Part shown: piece after piece, positions 57,379 through 64,000 of the stretch | How the letters are laid out: the number at the start of each line of letters is the position of its first letter | Position numbering within the stretch: the stretch's first letter is position 1 | From: Apostichopus japonicus | Taxonomy: Eukaryota; Echinodermata; Holothuroidea; Aspidochirotida; Stichopodidae | Assembly: GCF_037975245.1 (NCBI RefSeq) | Contig: NC_092572.1 | Coordinates: forward strand, 436,001-500,000 | Length of the DNA stretch: 64,000 bases | Reading direction: 5' to 3' | Position numbers and translations under genes: made by a program | The notes under the pieces: generated by a model | Told to the model about the DNA's origin: nothing | Database searches by the model: none | What the model saw: the letters and a program-made list of their open reading frames with translations, nothing else

Positions 57379-57534
57379 GTACAAAACTTCTCAAATACTT
57401 TTAAAAACACTTTTTATATTGTATTTATCTGTCAGTCAGAAAAGGACGCATAGCTTATGAATATGACTTCAGCAGGAACTACATGTACTATACCAACAAG
57501 TAATTCTGGTTGCTAGAAATGAGAACTAGTAATG

Positions 57535-58720
57535 GTAATGTTATGTAATATATTTCATATGAAATACTTGTCATATAATAATGTCATATGATCCTTGTCA
57601 TATGATATCTATGATGTCACATGATCCTTGCCATGTGATCCTTCTCATATGATACTTATCATATGGCAATGTCATATGATACTTGTCAAGGTGATTCTCG
57701 TCATATGACATGAATCATGAAAAAAGTCACATGATCCTTGCCATGTGATCCATCTCATATGATACTTATCATATGGTAATGTCACATGATACTTGTTACT
57801 GTGATCCTTTCTGATATGATACTTACCATATGGTAATATTATATGCGTCTTGTCATGTGACCGATTCATATGGTACTTGTCATTTCACAATGTCATATGA
57901 TACTTGTCAAGGTGAACCTCGTCATATGATATGTATCATCAAAAAAGTCACATGACCCTTGTCATGTGATTTTGCTCATATAATACTTATCACATAATAA
58001 TGTCATTATTTTTGCCATGTGATCATTTTCATATGGTACTTGTCATATATGTTAATGTCATATGATCCTTTACATATGACAATGTCACATGATTCTTGTT
58101 GTGTAATCCTTTCATATGAACTTTACATATGATAATGTCATATGATCCTTGTTATGTGATCCTCATATGATACTTATCATGTAGTAATGTTATATGATTC
58201 TTGCCATGTGATTCTTTGCTTATGGTACTTGTCATTATGTCATATGGTCCTTTTCATATAAACTTTTCATATGATAATGTCGCATGATCCATGTCATGTG
58301 ATCCTTTTCATATGATACCTTTCATATGTTAATGTCATATGATGCTTGTGATCCTTTTGATTTGAACTTCTGGGATACTGTCCTATGATCCTTGTTATAT
58401 AAACTTTTCATATTTCACATGATCCATGTCACTTGATCGTTTTTATATGGACTTTACATATGATAATGTCATATGATCCTTGTCATGTGATCCTCTTCAT
58501 ATGATACTTATCATATAGAAATGATTCTTGCCATGCAAGTCTTTTCATATGTTAATGTCATATAATCCTTGTCATGTGATCCTTTTGATATGAACTTGTG
58601 GTATGATAATGTCTTATGATCCTTGTCATGTGATCCTCTCCATATGATACTAATCACATAATAATGTCATGTGTTCCTTTTCAATGTGATCCCTATCATA
58701 TCATTGTAGTATTGTGATAT
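57535..58720. repeat. Degenerate catatgat / catgtgatcc array
   Basis: Variants of catatgatacttgtcatgtg atcc repeat over 1.2 kb with much divergence. The words are near-palindromic (catatg, catgtg), so the region is rich in short inverted repeats. It is an old intronic satellite. Confidence 0.88.
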
Positions 58721-58794
58721 CATTAGTGTTTTCTTTTTTCCTCTTTTATTTTCTCTCTTTCTTGCTTTCATTTTGGATGTTTGTAGATGGTATG

Positions 58795-61280
58795 TATTCT
58801 TCCACTATCCAGTCTATATGTTAATAACACCATGTATGCACTCCATATATCTGTGATAATACATAGACTGCAGCTACAATGAGCCTGCAGGGTCTCTAAG
58901 TTTATGTTAATAACACCATGTATCCACTCCATATATCTGTGATATTACATAGACTGCAGCTACAATGAGCCTGCAGGGTCTCTAAGTTTATGTTAATAAC
59001 ACCATGTATCCACTCCATATATCTGTAACAATACATAGAATACAGCTATAATGAGCCTGCATGGTCTCTAAGTTTATGTTAATAACACCATGTATCCACT
59101 CCATATCTGTAATAATACATAGACTACAGCTACAATGAGCCTGCAGGGTCTCTAAGTTTATGTTAATAACACCATGTATCCACTCCATATATCTGTAACA
59201 ATACATAGAATACAGCTATAATGAGCCTGCATGGTCTCTAAGTTTATGTTAATAACACCATGTATCCACTCCATATCTGTAATAATACATAGACTACAGC
59301 TACAATGAGCCTGCAGGGTCTCTAAGTTTATGTTAATAACACCATGTATCCACTCCATATATCTGTAACAATACATAGAATACAGCTATAATGAGCCTGC
59401 ATGGTCTCTAAGTTTATGTTAATAACACCATGTATCCACTCCATATCTGTAATAATACATAGACTACAGCTACAATGAGCCTGCAGGGTCTCTAAGTTTA
59501 TGTTAATAACACCATGTATCCACTCCATATCTGTAATAATACATAGACTACAGCTACAATGAGCCTGCAGGGTCTCTAAGTTTATGTTAATAACACCATG
59601 TATCCACTCCATATCTGTAATAATACATAGACTACAGCTACAATGAGCCTGCAGGGTCTCTAAGTTTATGTTAATAACACCATGTATCCACTCCATATAT
59701 CTGTAACAATACATAGAATACAGCTATAATGAGCCTGCATGGTCTCTAAGTTTATGTTAATAACACCATGTATCCACTCCATATCTGTAATATTACATAG
59801 ACTGCAGCTACAATGAGCCTGCAGGGTCTCTAAGTTTATGTTAATAACACCATGTATCCACTCCATATATCTGTAACAATACATAGAATACAGCTATAAT
59901 GAGCCTGCATGGTCTCTAAGTTTATGTTAATAACACCATGTATCCACTCCATATCTGTAATAATACATAGACTACAGCTACAATGAGCCTGCAGGGTCTC
60001 TAAGTTTATGTTAATAACACCATGTATCCACTCCATATATCTGTAACAATACATAGACTACAGCTACAATGAGCCTGCAGGGTCTCTAAGTTTATGTTAA
60101 TAACACCATGTATCCACTCCATATCTGTAATAATACATAGACTACAGCTACAATGAGCCTGCAGGGTCTCTAAGTTTATATTAATAACACCATGTATCCA
60201 CTCCATATATCTGTATAATACATAGACTGCAGCTACAATGAGCCTGCAGGGTCTCTAAGTTTATGTTAATAACACCATGTATCCACTCCATATATCTGTA
60301 ATAATACATAGACTACAGCTACAATGAGCCTGCAGGGTCTCTAAGTTTATATTAATACACCATGTATCCACTCCATATATCTGTGATAATACATAGACTG
60401 CAGATACAATGAGCCTGCAGGGTCTCTAAGTTTATATTAATAACACCATGTATCCACTCCATATATCTGTGATAATACATAGACTGCAGATACAATGAGC
60501 CTGCAGGGTCTCTAAGTTTATATTAATAACACCATGTATCCACTCCATATCTGTGATAATACATAGACTACAGCTACAATGAGCCTGCAGGGTCTCTAAG
60601 TTTATATTAATAACACCATGTATCCACTCCATATATCTGTAATAATACATAGACTACAGCTACAATGAGCCTGCATGGTCTCTAAGTTTATATTAATAAC
60701 ACCATGTATCCACTCCATATCTGTAATAATACATAGAATGCAGCTACAATGAGCCTGCAGGGTCTCTAAGTTTATGTAAATAACACCATGTATCCACTCC
60801 ATATCTGTAATAATACATAGACTGCAGCTACAATGAGCCTGCAGGGTCTCTAAGTTTATGTTAATAACACCATGTATCCACTCCATATATCTGTGATAAT
60901 ACATAGACTGCAGCTACAATGAGCCTGCAGGGTCTCTAAGTTTATGTCAATAACACCATGTATCCACTCCATATATCTGTGATAATACATAGACTACAGC
61001 TACAATGAGCCTGCAGGGTCTCTAAGTTTATGTTAATAACACCATGTATCCACTCCATATATCTGTAATAATACATAGACTACAGCTACAATGAGCCTGC
61101 ATGGTCTCTAAGTTTATATTAATAACACCATGTATCCATTCCATATCTGTGATAATACATAGACTACAGCTACAATGAGCCTGCAGGGTCTCTAAGTTCA
61201 TATTAATAACACCATGTATCCACTCCATATATCTGTGATAATACATAGACTGCAGCTACAATGAGCATGCAGGGTCTCTT
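58795..61280. repeat. 84-86 bp satellite, about 29 copies, with 170-bp dimers
   Basis: The unit ggtctctaagtttatgttaa taacaccatgtatccactcc atatatctgtaataatacat agactacagctacaatgagcctgcag repeats; two variants (with and without one at, and gactac/gaatac) alternate, giving a 170-bp dimer between about 58980 and 60060. Minus-strand frames through it are repeat artefacts. Confidence 0.94.
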
Positions 61281-61830
61281 AGGAAATGTCAACAGGTAGA
61301 TGATGTAGAAAGACCCAGTATTGTGTAAACTGCAACTACATTTATGTGGCCATCCTATGGTATAACAGTATACACAGATCTTGAACAAACTATGCTACCA
61401 GCATGACTTTAGAATTTGCGAAGCAAGCCTTTGATACCATTACTTCTCACAAATGTTGGATAGAGCAGATCAAATATGATCAGCATAAATCATTTTTCAT
61501 GGTATTGTTTTTCATGGTACTGCCTGGTTTCTTGTCATTTTACAAGTTGAGGACGGGTGGTAAAAGAAATTTACTAACATCATCATTTTAGTTCCATACA
61601 TGCATATTCATTTATAACCCCTCCCACAGATTCCTCCAATTTGACAGCCTTGATATTCATTGTACCTCTTTATCATATCTATTGAGATCATTTCAACTAT
61701 TCCATCCTGAATTTCTGATTTTACTCTCCATCATGCTTTTGCAGGCGACATCAACATGTACAAATATATGTGAAAGAAACATTTGAATTGTAAGCATGTA
61801 TTTGAAGTGTGATTTAACCTTTCTTCTGAT
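61281..61830. other. Intron 36, single-copy part
   Basis: About 550 nt without array. A frame at 61402-61501 encodes MTLEFAKQAFDTI and ends at a doubled ttttcatg/gta motif, but the acceptor is poor and the match to AAA5 is weak, so I do not call it an exon. Confidence 0.5.
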
Positions 61831-62075
61831 GCCTTTCTAAAGCAGTGCCTTTCTAAGACAATGCCCTCTTAAGGCAATGCCCTTCTTAGGTAGCTCTCTT
61901 CTTAGGTGGCATTATTCTTTGACAATGCTTGTCTATGTCAGTGCCCTCCTAAGGGGAAAGCCCTTCTTAGGCAATGCCCCTCTTTGGCAGTGCTCTGCCT
62001 ATTCAATGTTATGGCAATGCCCTTTTAAGGCCATGTCCTTCTAAGACTATCTTCTCCTAAGGCTTTGCCCTTGTA
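61830..62075. repeat. Degenerate 18-22 bp repeat (aaggcaatgcccttct)
   Basis: About 12 loose copies of aaggcaatgcccttctta, some in longer spacing. Intronic, with no recognised function. Confidence 0.8.
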
Positions 62076-62405
62076 GCAGCACAACTGGAACAACTCGCAC
62101 TTGGAATTAGACCACTCACATCATTTAAAAGTCAGAAAAGTTCTTATCGAAGAACAGAAAACTTGAAAATTTATTTCAAACTTACAGATAAAGATACTGA
62201 GTTAATCCTAGTTGTAAGAAGAATGCTTTTGAGTAACTATAACCTAGCCATAAATGAAAATTTTGCATTCTTGCAAGTGGATTTTTGAAAACTGATTTGG
62301 CAACAAAATGTGATGAAAAATTGGAACTCACCTTTAAATTGACTTAATTAACCCTATTAAGTTAGATATATTCTAACTTTACAATAATCTGTTTGTTGGT
62401 GTAAG
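62076..62405. other. Intron 36, single-copy part
   Basis: About 330 nt of AT-rich sequence with nothing recognised. Confidence 0.55.
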
Positions 62406-62414
62406 TTTTTAATG

Positions 62415-62770
62415 AAGCTACTCTTGTCTTCTTGCACTGTTGGTTCTTCCATCTTGTCTGTTTATCAACACCTTATTCCAGTCAGTCTATCACTTTTAAC
62501 AGTCGCAAGTCTACCCTAACCAGTCACAAGCTACTCTTGTCTTCTTGCACTGTTGGTTCTTCCATCTTGTCTGTTTATCAACACCTTATTCCAGTCAGTC
62601 TCTCACTTTTAACAGTCGCAAGTCTACCCTAACCAGTCACAAGTATATCCTAACCAGTCACAAGCCTAACAAGTCACATGTCTATCCTAGCCAGTCACAT
62701 GTCTATCCTAACCAGTCACAAGTCTATCCTAACCAGTCACAAGTCTATCCTAACCAGTCACAAGTCTATC
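62415..62770. repeat. 113-bp duplication and 17-bp repeat
   Basis: The block beginning ctactcttgtcttcttgcac is present twice (62418 and 62531, 113 bp apart). It ends in about nine copies of the 17-bp unit aaccagtcacaagtcta t/c, which runs to about 62770. Confidence 0.88.
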
Positions 62771-63405
62771 CCTCTTTTGCTGAGTGTCACTGCTTGAAGA
62801 GGCTATGTGTGCACTAAAATTCTGTAATCTTTGTAATAAACTCTACCCCAGTTTATACATGGTTCTACATATAGTAATTTTCAATAAAGAATCATAAATA
62901 TATAAATTTCAATATATATTTAAGTTTTTGATGGATTTATCAAAACCTTTTTCAAGTAATGTAACAATTTGAACAATTCGAAAGTTTTACAATTACTTAC
63001 CATCACATCCCTTGGAAAAGTGAAGTTTGCCAAAAAAGTTAAAAACTGTAAAACTTATAAATTTTTGCTTTGAATAACATTGCAGAACCTAAAGTTGATA
63101 TCCATTGTGATTAAGCCAACATAACTAAGTAATCTTGCACTTTTTATTGGAATTCCTGCTAAATGTATATATTTGTATTTCATCAAATTCACATTCCTTA
63201 GTGTCAGCAGTTGATGCTTACTTCTGGTCATTTACATATCATTTGATTACATTTGCATGCTAATATCCTCATTGTCATTCTTCATTTCCACTTGCAAGCC
63301 ATACGGAGAGTAAAATAGGGTATGTACTTCATATTAGTGATCTGTCTACGTATTTTATTTGCTTTCATCAAGTTGGTTGACCAAATTCTCTTTACATATA
63401 CTTTG
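62771..63405. other. Intron 36, single-copy part
   Basis: About 630 nt of AT-rich sequence; tattaagttttt-like tracts but no exon or element recognised. Confidence 0.55.
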
Positions 63406-63805
63406 AGTGTTGAATATAAGTTGATTGGGATACTTTGAGTGTTGATTGGTATACTTGAGTGTTGAATATAAGTTGATTGGGATACTTTGAGTGTTGATTA
63501 TAAGTTGATTGGTATAATTTGAGTGTTGGTTATGAGTTGATTGGTATACTTTGAGTGTTGATTGGTAAACTTGAGTGTTGATTATAAGTTGATTGGTATA
63601 CTTGAGTGTTGATTATAAGTTGATTGGTATACTTTGAGTGTTGATTATAAGTTGATTGGTATACTTTGAGTGTTGAATATAAGTTGATTGGTATACTTTG
63701 AGTGTTGATTGGTATACTTGAGTGTTGATTATAAGTTGATTGGTATACTTTGAGTGTTGAATATAAGTTGATTGGTATACTTTGAGTGTTGATTATAAGT
63801 TGCCA
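63405..63805. repeat. 29-33 bp minisatellite, about 14 copies
   Basis: The unit tactttgagtgttgattata agttgattggta repeats, with shorter forms lacking ataagttgattg. Intronic. Confidence 0.92.
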
Positions 63806-63819
63806 CTCAACCTTTAACT

Positions 63820-64000
63820 GCTAAATTAATTTCAGTGTGTCTCCAGTTGGGGCTGAATTATTTTCAGTGTGCCTCAAGTTAGGGCTGAATTAATTTCAGT
63901 GCCTCAAGTTAGGGCTGATTTAATTTCAGTGTCCAGTTGGGGCTGAATTAATTTCAATGTACCTCCAGGTAGGGCTGAATTAATTTCAGTGTGTCTCCAG
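63820..64000 (+). repeat. About 35-bp array with acceptor-like sites, about 5 copies, runs off the window
   Basis: The unit ctgaattaatttcag then tgtgtctccagttgggg repeats to the window end. aattaatttcag is a fair 3' splice site, and the following tgtgtctccag would complete exon 36's open codon to S and read VSPVGAEL. By analogy with the exon 16 and exon 25 arrays it may be the border of exon 37, which is not confirmed. Confidence 0.6.

Noticed and set aside
54659-56340. Duplicated exon 35 copies as usable cassette exons
   Set aside because: Copied exon parts of 88 nt are not a multiple of three, and in the incoming phase a TGA appears after a few codons.
61402-61501. Candidate exon 37 (MTLEFAKQAFDTI...) in intron 36
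   Set aside because: TLExA resembles the AAA5 pattern and the doubled ttttcatg|gta looks like a donor copy, but the acceptor lacks a pyrimidine tract and the rest shows no dynein motif.

Overview
The window is metazoan nuclear DNA and holds one large multi-exon gene on the + strand, entering and leaving the window incomplete. I could join 36 exons (positions 1423 to 57378) with canonical AG/GT borders and fully consistent codon phases. Together they give 6,047 coding nt, or about 2,015 residues, roughly 9% of the window. The protein is the motor-ring part of a dynein heavy chain, from the AAA1 P-loop position through AAA2, AAA3, AAA4, the coiled-coil stalk with the microtubule-binding domain, and the start of AAA5. 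AAA1 has lost its Walker A and Walker B residues and AAA4 has lost its P-loop, while AAA2 and AAA3 look intact. This best fits dynein heavy chain domain-containing protein 1 (DNHD1), a ciliary/sperm-flagellum-linked dynein relative, rather than a force-producing dynein.

Organism: spliceosomal introns, an axonemal-type dynein relative, a non-LTR retrotransposon tail and a hAT-like element indicate an animal. AT-rich introns inflated by minisatellites suggest an aquatic invertebrate, perhaps a lophotrochozoan, but the sequence alone does not settle this.

Layout: 1-1370 is a 47-bp satellite in the upstream intron; 1.4-6.4 kb is AAA1 and the AAA1-AAA2 linker; 6.7-9.4 kb is a 43-bp array; 10-21.4 kb is AAA2 and the segment after it, split by very large arrays; 22.5-27.3 kb is AAA3; 28.1-37.5 kb is the AAA3-AAA4 linker and AAA4 P-loop remnant; 38.6-40.4 kb is the rest of AAA4; 41.1-51.7 kb is the stalk and microtubule-binding domain; 53.2-57.4 kb is the end of the ring segment before AAA5, an acidic insert and the AAA5 start; 57.4-64 kb is an intron that never reaches a clear next exon.

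The most striking property is the introns. By hand estimate about two thirds of the window is tandem repeat. In about 14 of the 35 introns the repeated unit straddles the exon border: it contains the last 5 to 92 nt of the exon plus the 5' splice site plus adjacent intron, copied 1 to about 40 times. At least two introns show the mirror case (3' splice site plus exon start). Each array has its own unrelated unit, so the process recurred independently along one gene. Several units have lengths and phases that would keep the reading frame if the copies were spliced in. No independent second gene, RNA gene or CRISPR array is supported.
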